Origin: Diadema setosum
Lineage: Eukaryota; Echinodermata; Echinoidea; Diadematoida; Diadematidae
NCBI GenBank assembly: GCA_033980235.1
Contig: CM067064.1
Coordinates: 32,076,670-32,140,669 of the forward strand
DNA: 64,000 nucleotides
Reading direction: 5' to 3'
The notes under the pieces were generated by a model. The model was not told where the DNA came from. It made no database searches and saw nothing but the letters and a program-made list of their open reading frames with translations. A program made the translations under genes and the position numbers. Shown piece after piece: positions 10,653 through 20,844 of the stretch. Every line of letters starts with the position of its first letter. The stretch's first letter is position 1.

Positions 10653-11299
10653 GAAAATTTCATAGCTTTTTAAGAAAGAGGAAAAGGGGCATACACATCC
10701 CACAAAGGCTTGCATAATTACGATCGTTTAGAGGTTCTATACTGTTCTGTGTTCATGTATTCTTTGTTTTTCATCTCAAGAAAATTTAAATTGTAAGGTC
10801 CAATCAGCAGTGCATGCAAACAAAACGACAAAGTTATCATATTCCTTAATGATACCGCATGCTGAAAACGCCCCAACACTAACCACACAATGACAATACA
10901 TCAAAAAGCGTACTGACACAAAATGATCAATGATCACATAGTCCCTCAAAATTAAACCAATAAGATAGTAATAATCAACTAACAAGACGTATACATGAAG
11001 ACTGTTCATGTTATCAGTTTTAATGTAGTCGATTTTTTTTTCCCCGAACGTGTCAATCAACCTTCCCTAATATTCTCGCTTGTAGGCCTATTTGCCTTTA
11101 TATTCCTGTCATTTTTCCATCGTCATGCTCGTGACGCCCGAATCAAATTTTACATTGAACAGGTGGACCCATAGGGCAAAATGAGTGATCTTCATCATAT
11201 ACCCCAGTGTATTCAAAGCTAGGTGAAAAAGATACACATACACGGTCCCAAGCTACCTAAATTCAAGACTTCTTTTTAAATTGAATGCACTTATTTGGA
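10653..11299. other. Interior of the foldback-like element
   Basis: No coding sequence is supported. A 94-codon minus-strand open frame at 10776-11060 has no recognisable domain and is probably chance. Confidence 0.3.
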
Positions 11300-11530
11300 A
11301 CATGATTGCCTTTTCACGAATTTAAATGACCAACAAAATTCCGTCGGCGGCTTGAAATGAATTTGAATGCTCATTGCTGAAATGCGTGCTCAATCTAATG
11401 CTCCCATAGTGAATTTGAATGACCGGATTTCGACTGCTGATTCAGTGCTGCGAGCGTGGAATGCGTAAAATCGAATGCTCGGAATAGGAACTTGAATTGT
11501 AAAGTCATGAAAATAACTGGGAAAAACTAT

Positions 11531-11965
11531 AGTAAACGAAGAGAGCAGTTCTGTCACGCTACGGGAGCGACAGTGTTACTGATACCGACACTAGGCAAAG
11601 AAGGCCCATGAGACCGACAGAATGAACAGCGCCATCTGTAGACCAATCGTATTTATATTTTTTCCATGTATTTCCTCTTTAAGTGAATGAACACTATCCC
11701 ATCATATTCATCTGCATGACATAGAATGCTGTTTACTATTTCACTATACCTACTTAACTTTCAAACCTCATGAATTAGATGTACTGAATCCCCCCCCCCA
11801 AAAAAAAAGGTCTTTAATTAAAGTTCTTGAACTCATTAAATTCTTTTATGCCTTTAACAGGAAAAAAAAAATAAACATAACACTATTGCTCTCCTTTAAT
11901 AAAGTATTTCAATTTGAGTGCCAGTGTGAACCACCTGAAATGCTAAAGTTTGAACAGGAAGAAAG
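11531..11965. other. Unassigned DNA
   Basis: No gene is seen. A C8A9 homopolymer junction is at 11791-11808. Confidence 0.3.
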
Positions 11966-12045
11966 TTAACCCGTTCCATACGGTAACCTGGTGGCCAGCG
12001 TTTTGAGTCTACGGGGATTTCAGAATTCAGTATGGAATGGGTTAA
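11966..12045. mobile_element. 80-bp hairpin MITE with TTAA ends
   Basis: TTAACCCGTTCCATAC at 11966-11981 is mirrored by GTATGGAATGGGTTAA at 12030-12045. The inverted ends start with TTAA, consistent with a TTAA target site, although the palindrome makes target and terminus indistinguishable. It directly abuts the next element. Confidence 0.75.
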
Positions 12046-12652
12046 TTAGACCCCGTTTACAGTGCGGGGCCGGGCTCGGCCGCGGCTCGGCCGCGGCCGA
12101 GACCGGCCTCAATTGCGCGGCCGAGCCTCGCAATTTTGTCCGTTTACACTGCTGGGCTCGGCCGCGCTTTTAATTCAAACCTTTCAATATTTTGTCGTAG
12201 TGGCGCTCTGCTTGTAAACAAATGCAATTTGGTATTGTCTGGTTTTCAGACCCTTTGCCAAATGAATTCCGTGGCGACGAAGTCGCCGTTGGGGCAAAGG
12301 CCTTTGCCGAAGGAAGGAATCCTTTGCAGGAATAAACCACCCTAAACTATACTAGTTTTCGACGTTGAGGGGGTTAATATCCTGAATAGCGAAAGATACA
12401 GGCAGAGGGTTTGGAAGCCAGACTAAAATTGGCCGCGCAATTGGCCGCGCATTTGGCCCAGTTTGCGTTTACACCAAGAAAAGGCCGGGCTCGGCCGCGG
12501 CTCGGCCGCGGCCGAGACCACCTCCAGAGCGAGGCCAAATGCGAGGCCAATTTTGGCCTCGCATTTGGCCTTTTGTGCGTTTACACTGAAGCGGGGCTGG
12601 GCACGGCCGCGGCCGAGCCGCGGCCGAGCCTCGCACTGTAAACGGGGTCTAA
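12046..12652. mobile_element. GC-rich palindromic MITE
   Basis: Both ends carry TTAGACCCCGTTTACAGTGC (12046-12065, and its reverse complement at 12633-12652), extended inward by mirrored GGCTCGGCCGCGGC blocks to inverted repeats of about 50 bp. Internal GTTTACA-C plus GGCCGCGG modules recur near 12129, 12466 and 12573 in alternating orientation, so the element is a nest of palindromes. It contrasts sharply in GC content with its surroundings and contains the smaller MITE at 12235-12427. Confidence 0.85.
12235..12427. mobile_element. Nested MITE with GTCTGG ends
   Basis: GTCTGGTTTTCAGACCCTTT (12237-12256) is mirrored near 12403-12424, where GAGGGTTTGGAAGCCAGAC occurs. The right-end module, including CCTGAATAGCGAAA, recurs at 33290-33333. 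The element lies inside the GC-rich MITE, so it inserted later or is part of that family's core. Confidence 0.65.
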
Positions 12653-12703
12653 CATCATCCAGTCTGTCAAACATGTGGGTGAACTGAGGCAAGTCTCTTA
12701 TCC

Positions 12704-12961
12704 ATGGAAAAGAGATCCAGGAGACTTTCCATTCAGCTGATAGAAGGCCAAAAAGATGGTTGAGGAAAAGCACTGGTTGGGCTAGCTAATACCAAAGATG
12801 ATGAAAGGAATTCACCCATGGAAGCTGAAGTTAGCCCACCATCAGCTAGAGATGAGGGAAGTATCATCTACGTAATGAAAATGGGAAACAGAAGACAAGC
12901 AGCCTCAGTTTGCTGAATCATAGAAGATCTGGACGGGAAACCCACAAGATACCCAAATTAA
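12704..12961 (+). pseudogene. Possible decayed coding segment
   Basis: One frame runs 85 codons with only two internal stops and a non-random composition (EKRSRRLSIQLIEGQKDG; ANTKDDERNSPMEAEVSPP). I cannot assign a family. It may be a remnant of a retroelement or host exon, or chance. Confidence 0.25.
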
Positions 12962-13368
12962 AAGGAAATAACATGGGAGAATATTGCATATTCATGTCAG
13001 ATTAATGCTATGAGTATAACTGTTATAATGACCATGTGCCTCGATGGTCTTAACATCATGATATTCAAGGAAAGCCTTTGTAGATGGTTCAAGGTATATG
13101 ACGTCACAACAAGAGGGAGTATGGTAACAACTTGACATAGTGTTTGCGTACTTAGTATGATAGATTTGTTGCTGGCACTATCATAGGTGACATCTCTAAG
13201 TTCAAGTCAATTCAACCAGGGGAAGACGATATACATTGTGAGTTTTCATCTTCTCAGGAGAAGCTATACAAAACGCCTAACAAAAAGGGTAAGAAATTGA
13301 CATAACGCCAATGTGGAGAAGACTAAGGTTTTTGTCGTCAAGAGGCATGCAAAATTGCAACCTTAAAG

Positions 13369-13701
13369 ATGTTCGTAGATTGGTTGGTAGTTGAAATGAA
13401 GGCCAACATGAGATCTCCAGCTATCCGAAGTGAGGGCAGATCTAGCAGAGTGAATCTATAGATACCCAGTCTGAGAAGTAATGCAAAGTTGAGCATAAAA
13501 GTTGGATCTACAAAACCAGTGATAGCCAGTAGACTGATCAATGGAAGAAGTTCATCTCGGAGTCCCAACAAAAAAGAACGCAGATGGCAAAAGAGCATTC
13601 TGTGTGATTTCAATTGCCTGAAGAAAGGAGGAAGACCTTATCGACGTCAGCCCGCAGAAGGTAACAGCGTTGCACAGAGAGTTTCGGTGGGAGCAGTGTA
13701 A
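13369..13701 (+). pseudogene. Possible decayed Arg/Ser-rich coding segment
   Basis: A 110-codon frame has one internal stop (TAG near 13456) and ends at TAA 13699-13701. It is rich in Ser, Arg and Lys (INGRSSSRSPNKKERRWQK, LKKGGRPYRRQP), like a nucleic-acid-binding tail. No family is recognised. Together with 12704-12961 it may be one decayed gene or element. Confidence 0.25.
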
Positions 13702-14704
13702 GTTTAGAAACTAACTGAGCCTAACTTATTCACCGAATGTAATGACACCGCTTGTGCATTTGAATGTAGACATCCTTAAAGCACCGAAAGGATGCTGACC
13801 AACATGAATATAGACATAACATTCTAAGAGCACTCGAAGGATGTTGACGAACACGATTTGTTACAGTGTTCAACCAAGGAGGTTCAAGAGAATGGAGTCA
13901 CAACTGTCTTATTTCCTTCGCTAGATGTTCGATGCCGCCGCTCAAAAATATTTGAAGCATGTGCCAAACAGAATCTGCCACGCAGATAGGAAGACAATTG
14001 ACTCGTGTCTCATTGCATTATCACCAGCTACTTTCTAAGGAAGATATGTCTTTGTGATGGTAATTACTTTTCGCTATCCCTTCTTATACAAGGTAGGTGG
14101 TACAGATACGAGGATGTGCGAATAAAAATTGCGCAAAAAAGGCTGAAATAAAGATGAAAATTACTCGACAAGGCATACCCGGGCACTAATCTGATATATC
14201 TATCCATAAAGAATTATATTTGAAGATTATTCCAGGTCAGTTTTATTTGTCGGAATTAAGCGGAAAAGTGATAAAACCGGCTTTCCAGGATGGTACAGTT
14301 TTAAACAGTTTCACATGATACAGCTGTGATTTACACTTTTGCACAAATTTCTGCACGGGATTGATTTTTGTTTTACATGCTTTATCATTAAGTGAAATTT
14401 CATTTCATTTAATTAATAAATAAGCAAAATATGGCCAATATTATGTTAACGTTCAAAATGAATCTTCAGATTGTTCAGCAAGACGGCGGCTTCGAACATC
14501 GATCATCAAAGGCACAAATGCACCTGTGAAATTCTTTTGTACATCAATAGAAACCTGACAACTGTTTGAATAATTACAGCCAGTTGGAACTCAAACTCTT
14601 AAACCTCCTTGGTTCAACTAATCTCAAATCATTTAAGACACTCAGTGCACAGTTCCAAAGTCCAAAAGAGTAGGCTCTACTCCATTTCCTGGGCTTGATT
14701 TTTC
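13702..14704. other. Unassigned intergenic DNA
   Basis: No gene, RNA or element boundary is supported. It lies downstream of the minus-strand RRP7A-like locus, so its right edge may include that gene's former 3' UTR. Confidence 0.3.
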
Positions 14705-14788
14705 TTAGTATGGTTTACATTTTCTTGCTGCCTTCATCTGAGATATCTTGCTTGTCCTCTTCAAACTTCTTCCTCAGTTCAGCAATGT
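14705..14788 (-). pseudogene. RRP7A: RRP7A-like, last exon
   Basis: On the minus strand an acceptor (TTTCCACAG) precedes codons for IAELRKKFEEDKQ, matching the conserved C-terminal LRKKFEEDKQ of RRP7A. With the upstream exon ending in phase 1 the join reads RESRRE-H-IAELRKKFEEDKQ. After DI the frame breaks: the expected ending RKCKPY-stop (family RKFRPY/RKFKPY) is present but one frame off, with its TAA at 14705-14707. A small indel near 14745 therefore replaces the C terminus. RRP7A acts in nucleolar pre-rRNA processing for the 40S subunit. Confidence 0.85.
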
Positions 14789-15476
14789 CTGTGGAAAGAC
14801 AAACAAAAAATAAATGTTGTCATTACAGGGAGAGCTGGAACTGCCATTGTGTAACAAGAATACAAAGCATGATTACAGCGAATGGAAGGGTGGCTATGCA
14901 AAACTAACATTCATTCTTCTTCTTTTTTTTTTTAATGTAAATCTTAAAGCCAACCAATTTATTTGTCATGTGTCGTGGTGATTGTGGAATTGTCAACGAA
15001 GATTGAAGAAATGAAACACCTGCAAAAGAAATAATCTTAATGCTTAGCAAAATATCAACATCATCATACCAAAGAAAAATCATTCTCAAATCTGCTGCAG
15101 CCTCCTTCTTTCCAGGTTACCTGAAGGATTTAGTTCAAAACTCATAGTACAACCAAAACTTCCTTTGAACTAGCTCAAATGCATCAACTGCAACAAGAAC
15201 AACAACATTCACAACTAACATAGCAGAAAAGTTATAACTACAATGCACAAAGTGTAATGATTTATGGTAAACTTTTTATGGTATAATACAGATATTTCAT
15301 GTGGACGTATTTTAGAACTTTTCTAAAACACCCTATACTGATGACGCAACCTTATAGCAAACTTACAACTAGAATGTTATTTAAAACATAACAACAACAA
15401 ACAAACCTGGGTAATTTCTAAGATGCTTGAAGGACTGCTGCAGTATACTATTAAATGACTGCTCACGTTCCCGCCT

Positions 15477-15547
15477 GGACTCCCTGGTCTGGAAGGTTTA
15501 TAGAAGTTCATGAGCTCCTTCTCCGCCCGCTTCTCCGCTTCATACCG
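15477..15547 (-). pseudogene. RRP7A: RRP7A-like, penultimate exon with frameshift
   Basis: The minus strand encodes EAEKRAEKELMNFY and then, two bases out of frame, TFQTRESRRE, before a donor GTGAGC (15471-15476). The family sequence reads KELLNFYAWQHRES, so the two pieces should be continuous; two extra A residues in the TATAAACC stretch break the frame. The exon's 5' edge is uncertain and lacks a good pyrimidine tract. The preceding exon (family motif GWVxVTRxGR) was not found between here and 16301. Confidence 0.75.
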
Positions 15548-16301
15548 TTAATATATAAATCATAAAATGGTTGTATAGATCATTATCAAGTGGATTGGCC
15601 AGGAACTTTCTTGTCGTCAGTCTTTAATAACAGATTTTATAAAATGAATAGTGCGCATTTCTCATGTGGGCATAGAATTATCCTTCCTCCATAACTCTCG
15701 AACAGTCAAAATCACACCAGCCTTGTGTGTTTTGGACTGTTTTGCAGTTACTATTCAGTGGCTCACGCATACAAACTCCCTGTGTAAGGAGCATTATCTT
15801 TATACCATGTATACTGTACACTCTGATACATCGACAAATGGCAGTCGATCAAACATTTTTGTGGGTTGTTAATTTTATGCTTTCCGATTCTCTCATTATC
15901 ATGATATCTGGAAAGAAGACAAACAGACACACATACCTCAAACTTTCAGAAGAAAGTGATTTCTCGAACAAGCTGGGTTTTTTTTTCTAAACATTGCTTG
16001 AAATGAGATCAAATCTGTCAGAAAAAAAAAGAAGTATGAGTATTCCAAGGATTTGAGCAAGGGCCAAATAGCAAGTGGCATTCAGCTTCAGCATACTAGT
16101 ATGCATACAAACATGACAGCACCTGACTGAGAGTTGTCTTGACTAGTTTACTTCATTCAGTTTTAGTCAAACAAATTTGTGTTTTTGTTTTTGTAATCGA
16201 GAGCCTGTTCGCAAATTTTGAGGAAATAAAATCACCTCGAAAATTTAAGTGTACACAGTATTCAACAATGAATGACAGAGAAGTCCACATAATCCTCTTA
16301 C

Positions 16302-16399
16302 CTCCTGTTTCTTTTAGTCAAACTCTGCCATGAAGTCATCAACTTTCTTTTGAAGCTTTAAAGGATCGGACCACATGGCTGCATATTCTTGGCACCATT
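16302..16399 (-). pseudogene. RRP7A: RRP7A-like exon with in-frame stop
   Basis: A pyrimidine-rich tract and TATAG acceptor precede a 98-nt exon ending at GTAAGA. It encodes EWCQEYAAMWSDPLKLQKKV then DDFMAEFD-stop-KKQE, aligning with the human KWISDYADSVPDPEALRVEV and DTFMEAYDQK. The stop (TAA, 16314-16316) sits where the family has Gln, so a CAA to TAA change explains it. Confidence 0.85.
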
Positions 16400-16856
16400 C
16401 TATACCACCAAAAAAAGAAAAAAGAAAAAAAAAAAGAATATACATGCAAGTGAGCTCTGATTACAAAGACCACTGATATAAGAAATGTTATTCATTGGAA
16501 TAAAAGAGAGCCCCGGAGAGAAAAAAAAAAGAAGATAAAAATGAAAATAGAATCTTTCAAATAGTTCAAAGCTCCATTTTGTATTTTATTTCTCTCCAAA
16601 CCTCATACAACAAACTTCTGATGAATCGACATAAACTTACTAGACCCACTGAGTATGTTGTAACAAGAGCGTGCTGTATTTAAAGTCTCTTGATTATTCA
16701 TTTGTTACTTTGCTGAATGATGCAAACTCGTAAAGCATGAATTTATGCATTTATTTACATATCTAAAGCTATATGTCAAATACATCAAAGCCAAAGAATA
16801 ACTTTATTTTTGATACTTCTGAAGGGAAGACACCTCATCCAAGGCATCTTAAACAC

Positions 16857-16872
16857 ACACACACACACACAC
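16857..16872 (+). repeat. Short (CA)n run
   Basis: A short CA microsatellite lies in the RRP7A-like intron between 16399 and 17961. Confidence 0.8.
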
Positions 16873-17119
16873 TTCCATGATTGCTTCTAATCTTTGGAAA
16901 AAAAGGCGTCTGAAAACTGAAGATTGAGCTATCTGTTAAAGGTTTCACATCTCTTGCCCTACTTTAAAAGAAGAATAAATTGTATTTCAAAGAGGTGTGC
17001 TCCAGTTGGGATGAAGATATAGGGTAGGGCATTTCAAAACATTGCTTCTTAATACGGTAATGCACGTAATCTTAAACATTAAAAACATCACTTGCCTCTT
17101 GTTTTTTTACAATCCTGAT

Positions 17120-17580
17120 ATACATGTATATAAGGCTGTAAGGTCTTATTTACTCAGGGTAGCCTCTTCAGTGTTGCCACTGCTCTACCAGAGGGCCCTG
17201 CCATTATTATTACCCCAGCATTGCCAGGTACCCATTTATACACCTGGGTCGAAAAGGACATACTGGGTAAAACCATCTTGTCCAAGGACTTAAGCACTGG
17301 GCGGGAATTAGTCTAGTTCTGGACCCTTTTTATCGATTCTTTTTTCGCCGATTATACGCGTTAGGCCGAGTGATGGCGCGATCCCGAGAACTGCACGACC
17401 GAGAAAAAAGGGTTGCGCAGTTCTCGGGATCGCGCCATCACTCGGCCTAACGCGTATTGTCGGCGAAAAAAGAATCGATAGAAAGGGTGCAGAACTAGAC
17501 TAGGCGGGAATCAAAATCGGGTCCTCCGGTTGAGAGTCGGGAATCTTATTAACTATGCCACAGCTTCCCCTGATGACAAT
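17120..17580 (-). mobile_element. tRNA-derived SINE, interrupted
   Basis: Read on the minus strand from about 17575, the sequence begins GGGGAAGCTGTGGCATAGTT, similar to a tRNA 5' half and A box. GATTTTGATTCCCGCC follows as a decayed B box (GGTTCGANTCC). After the 17309-17502 insertion it continues with AAGTCCTTGGACAAGATGG and GACCCAGGTGTATAAATGGG to about 17220, a body common in marine invertebrate repeats. It lies in an RRP7A-like intron. It is a SINE rather than a functional tRNA because the B box and folding are degraded. Confidence 0.65.
17309..17502. mobile_element. 194-bp near-perfect hairpin element with 9-bp target duplication
   Basis: Arms of about 84 bp are almost exact inverted repeats, starting TAGTCTAGTTCTG and ending CAGAACTAGACTA, with only a few mismatches and a short central loop near 17398-17418. 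The flanks are the direct repeat GGCGGGAAT at 17300-17308 and 17503-17511. A 9-bp duplication suits Mutator-like (MULE) transposition, known to give 8-11 bp duplications; the class is inference. It split a SINE. Confidence 0.9.
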
Positions 17581-17960
17581 AATACAAATGGTACATTTTC
17601 TTAATGAGACTTTATTCTACATTATATGCAACAAATACCCTATATCATTTTTCTAAACTGAGTAAATTGTAAATGCCATATTATTTGGCCAGTCTAATCT
17701 CCTGTGAATTGGTACCTCTCAAGATTTTGCTGGTGGTTAAATTCGCGATCGTGGAGTACAGAAATGGACGGAGGCATGTACATGTGTACGTTGCATTCAT
17801 GTCAGGATCAGAGTTGAGGTAACAATATTTTAGCGCGTTTTGATAGTATTCAGAAATATCATCCGACTCACAAAATTCTCAAGATTAAAAATCCTGCAAA
17901 ATATATGGCGTAAACATTATTAATCCATTGCAAATTGGAGTCTCCTAAGGATGAACTCAC

Positions 17961-18082
17961 TCCTTGTAACCTGTCGGTATAGAGCTCTCTCCCTCTGGTG
18001 ACAAGACAAATGTGTAGTGGTGCTTCAGAGCTTTTCTCAAGGAGGATGCATGCTTGAAGACAACATAGGCCACTTTGAAACC
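17961..18082 (-). pseudogene. RRP7A: RRP7A-like exon (end of RRM region)
   Basis: After a TTTCTTTCCAAG acceptor, the minus strand encodes GFKVAYVVFKHASSLRKALK through IPTGYK, aligning with GFQVAYVVF and the following loop of RRP7A. The best donor, GTGAGT at 17955-17960, leaves two bases (GA), but the next exon needs one, so the join is out of frame by one nucleotide. Exons for the start of the protein were not found up to about 21 kb. Confidence 0.8.
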
Positions 18083-19131
18083 CTTGGAAAGAAATCGAGC
18101 ATTCACACATTAAAGCTGGGGAGGTGCCCAAGAGGAATCAGGGAGATACTTGCACGTTGCATGCATCTCAACAGGTGGGGAAAAAACCCCAAAACAAACA
18201 CAAAACACAATGATAAATCAAAGAGGCCTTTATATTGTCTTGTCAGTAACCTGAAAAGTATTGAATTTTTCAGGGAGCCTCCTGCAAAATCATTCTGCAT
18301 TATAATCACTGATAATGGTGGTCATAACTTGCAATAGATAACACTTTTTCATACAATACAAAGAAAGAACAATTTTTAAAACTTTGTTTGTTTGTTTGTT
18401 TGTTGCTGTTGCTGTTGTTGTTGTTTTTTGGCAAAGTGATTCTTGTACACCTGCCCAATCCATATCCTATTGCTTATACTATGGAGACTATAGTTGCCCA
18501 AAGTATTCAATCAAAGGGTGCTTGGCAACGCTTCTGTTCCAGGACATTTTAAAGGGATTATACGTCCTCCGTGTACGATATACCTATGGACAGTAGAAGA
18601 AAATTACAGATAAAGTTAATAATGACACAACAGATGATTAAATTTTGGTAGTGACGCCAGACGACTAGAGCCAACAGAGTTAGCTCCTAATATCTCGACA
18701 ATCGGAGACACGTATATGTGAAATCAGCGTGGGATTGGTGTCGAAAGGATAGGTGTGTGGTACAGAATATCCTGTACAACTTGTTTCAAATCATTGAAAA
18801 GAATGTGTAGCTGGACCTTGTAGGCAGTGTCACTATGGCAACAGAGAAAGCCATGAATGTGCCAGGAGAGGTGATGCAGGCATGCTCACACGTAGTGTGA
18901 ACCGTGGTACAATAAATGCTGTGTAAAATGACAGGAAAGCAGGAAAAACAGCATTCTAACATTGGTCTGCATGCCTAGAATATTTGTTGTGGGCTTGAAA
19001 CGAAGAACATGGTATGCATGCAGTGGTACCAAACTGAATATCCTGCTGTATTATTACTTTACACGTGGCTGTGGACATTCATTGCATGGCATGGACATGT
19101 CTTTGATAATCCTATGAGGAGCTGAACAAAT
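18083..19131. other. Unassigned DNA upstream of RRP7A-like exons
   Basis: I searched the minus strand for RRM and N-terminal RRP7A exons and found none I can support. TTTAAAGGGATTATACG at 18549 resembles the end of a TTAA-type MITE, but no partner end is seen. A GTTT/GTT-rich patch is at 18385-18425. Confidence 0.3.
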
Positions 19132-19308
19132 CCTGGGCCCTGTTTCATAAAGCTGTTCGTGAAGTTACGAACAACTTACGAGCGACTGATGATCAGTTCT
19201 GATGTGCTATACTTATCAGAATTTCAATAATTCAGCACAAGAACTGATCACCAGTCGCTCGTAAGTCGTTCGTAACTTTACGAACAGCTTTATGAAACAC
19301 TCCCCAGG
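19132..19308. mobile_element. Hairpin MITE (TTTCATAAAGCTGTTCG family)
   Basis: Arms of about 65 bp are inverted copies: GTTTCATAAAGCTGTTCG with GTTACGAAC and TTACGAGCGACTG on the left, and the mirror on the right ending CTTTATGAAAC. The outer bases CCTGGG/CCCAGG also pair. It could form a long stem with a short loop. Confidence 0.85.
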
Positions 19309-20036
19309 ATTGCTCAATACCTTCAACCCCTCGCCCCCCCCCCCCCCCCAAACAACTCTGGACTTTGTATATCTTATATGTAAATAAACGAATACATTTC
19401 GATACAAGTTTGATGGTTTGTTAGTGTTATCATTCTAGTTTGACTGCATAAATCAAATTCTTGTTATTACAAACTCGTTATGACCATTGACATTCATTGC
19501 GTTAAGTTGATCTTTTTTAAACTTACATAAGCAGTAGAGCAAAAAAAAAAAAAACTTATTATGAACATAGGGGTCAAGAAAAGTGTTTAAGAAAAAGTAA
19601 TGAGAGCTTGTTGTACACTATCGGTGATTTTATGACAAAAGACCATAGTATTAAGAGTGATAAGCATTGGCCTTTCAAGCAGTGTAGGAACTTTAATAAG
19701 AACTGACATGTTCAGCTACTTGATGTGAAATGGGTGTTGCATGGTGTGTTGAAGCTCATGACCCAATCCTGGGCAGGGCACACCTGTACTAACTATGCTG
19801 ATGGTGATAGTGATGGTGTTTGCAAGACACGGATACACTAAGACACAGAGCTCCCAAATGGATGGAAGAAGACATAGTCCTCTTTTACTGAGTAGTCAGG
19901 TGGCTACTCATGTGATGTGTTGATTTTTGCTGGGGAGGTTTCAAATTTATGTCTTTATGTTCTCTCTTTATACATGTATTTTACACACACATGTACACTG
20001 TAAACACCATGGAGCTGCAAGTGTACACATGCACGC
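19309..20036. other. Unassigned DNA with poly-C tract
   Basis: A run of about 15 C is at 19336-19350 and a poly-A at 19541-19554. No gene is supported. Confidence 0.3.
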
Positions 20037-20116
20037 ACACACACACACACACACACAAACACATACACATAAAGAGTCACACACAAAGCAAGAAAGAGAG
20101 AGAGAGAGAGAGAGAG
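20037..20116 (+). repeat. (CA)n and (GA)n microsatellites
   Basis: A CA run (about 20037-20060) is followed after a short gap by a GA run (about 20094-20116). Confidence 0.9.
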
Positions 20117-20844
20117 CAGTATGCATTGCTTGATCGATTGATTTACTTTATTGTCCACAATGGAAGAGAGAGCAGAATGAGGAATGTTGGAAAAGGTTTT
20201 CTTTAAAATAGATAGGGACTGAAATCTTTCATAGAGTCATGGAACACAATATGTAAGGTTCTGAGTGAACAGAAAATGAATAATATATGTACATGTACAG
20301 TTTTAACCTGTATTGAATCCCAGAAAAGAAGTTTCTGTCGTTTGGTAATTGAGCCCTTCGCGTCGTTTTATCAAAAGCCACAGACAAGCACACCGAGACA
20401 AGAAAGATCATCAGCTTAGCAAGCAGGCCATGCTACCAACCAGTTCAAATGACGTATGTGCTTACCTAACGACTGAATACAATCTTACTGTTTTCAGCTA
20501 TGAACCCGATTTCAACTCTATCAATTCAAAATTATATCCAACTTTAACACATTGCACTATGAATCACGTGGTGATTAGGCCAGGCTTTGCAGACATCTCC
20601 CCTACTTTCCCAGCTTGTTTTTTCTTTTTTTTTTTTCATTTCATTAGATTGGCCATTTCTGTAAATTTGAAAGACTGTTAGATAAACTTCCATGTAACTC
20701 TCTTCAAGCAATTCTACCCAGACCTCATTTGTTTTTTCTTTGTTTTAAAAGTCAACCTCGCATCATTGTATCCCCCGAACAGAGTTCGCAGGATACTATG
20801 GATTTGGCCGCGTTCCGGCGCGTCCGCGTCCGCCGCAGAGATTT
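20117..20844. other. Unassigned DNA
   Basis: No supported gene or element. A T-rich tract is at 20620-20640. Confidence 0.3.

Larger units (their letters stand above)
9668..11530. mobile_element. Foldback-like element with ATTCAAATTC-rich ends
   Basis: The left end (GTTTTCCCGGTCTTTTTCAT from 9672, then many ATTCAAATTC or ATTCAAATTTCA motifs to about 9900) is mirrored at 11300-11530. The right end reads GAATTTGAATG repeats followed by AAAGTCATGAAAATAACTGG and GAAAAAC. The two arms are imperfect inverted repeats built from short subrepeats. The centre holds a LINE 3' end (about 9990-10652). No transposase is seen. Confidence 0.5.

Noticed and set aside
12411..12773. Overlapping Arg/Ala-rich frames on both strands
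   Set aside because: They come from the GGCCGCGG palindromes of the MITE, not from coding sequence.
17500..17580. A functional tRNA gene on the minus strand
   Set aside because: The B box is degraded, the fold is incomplete, and the sequence continues into a SINE body.
18549..18600. An N-terminal RRP7A exon (ISYTEDV resembling PPYCTEE)
   Set aside because: The match is too short, the frame stops at once, and TTTAAAGGG suggests a MITE end instead.
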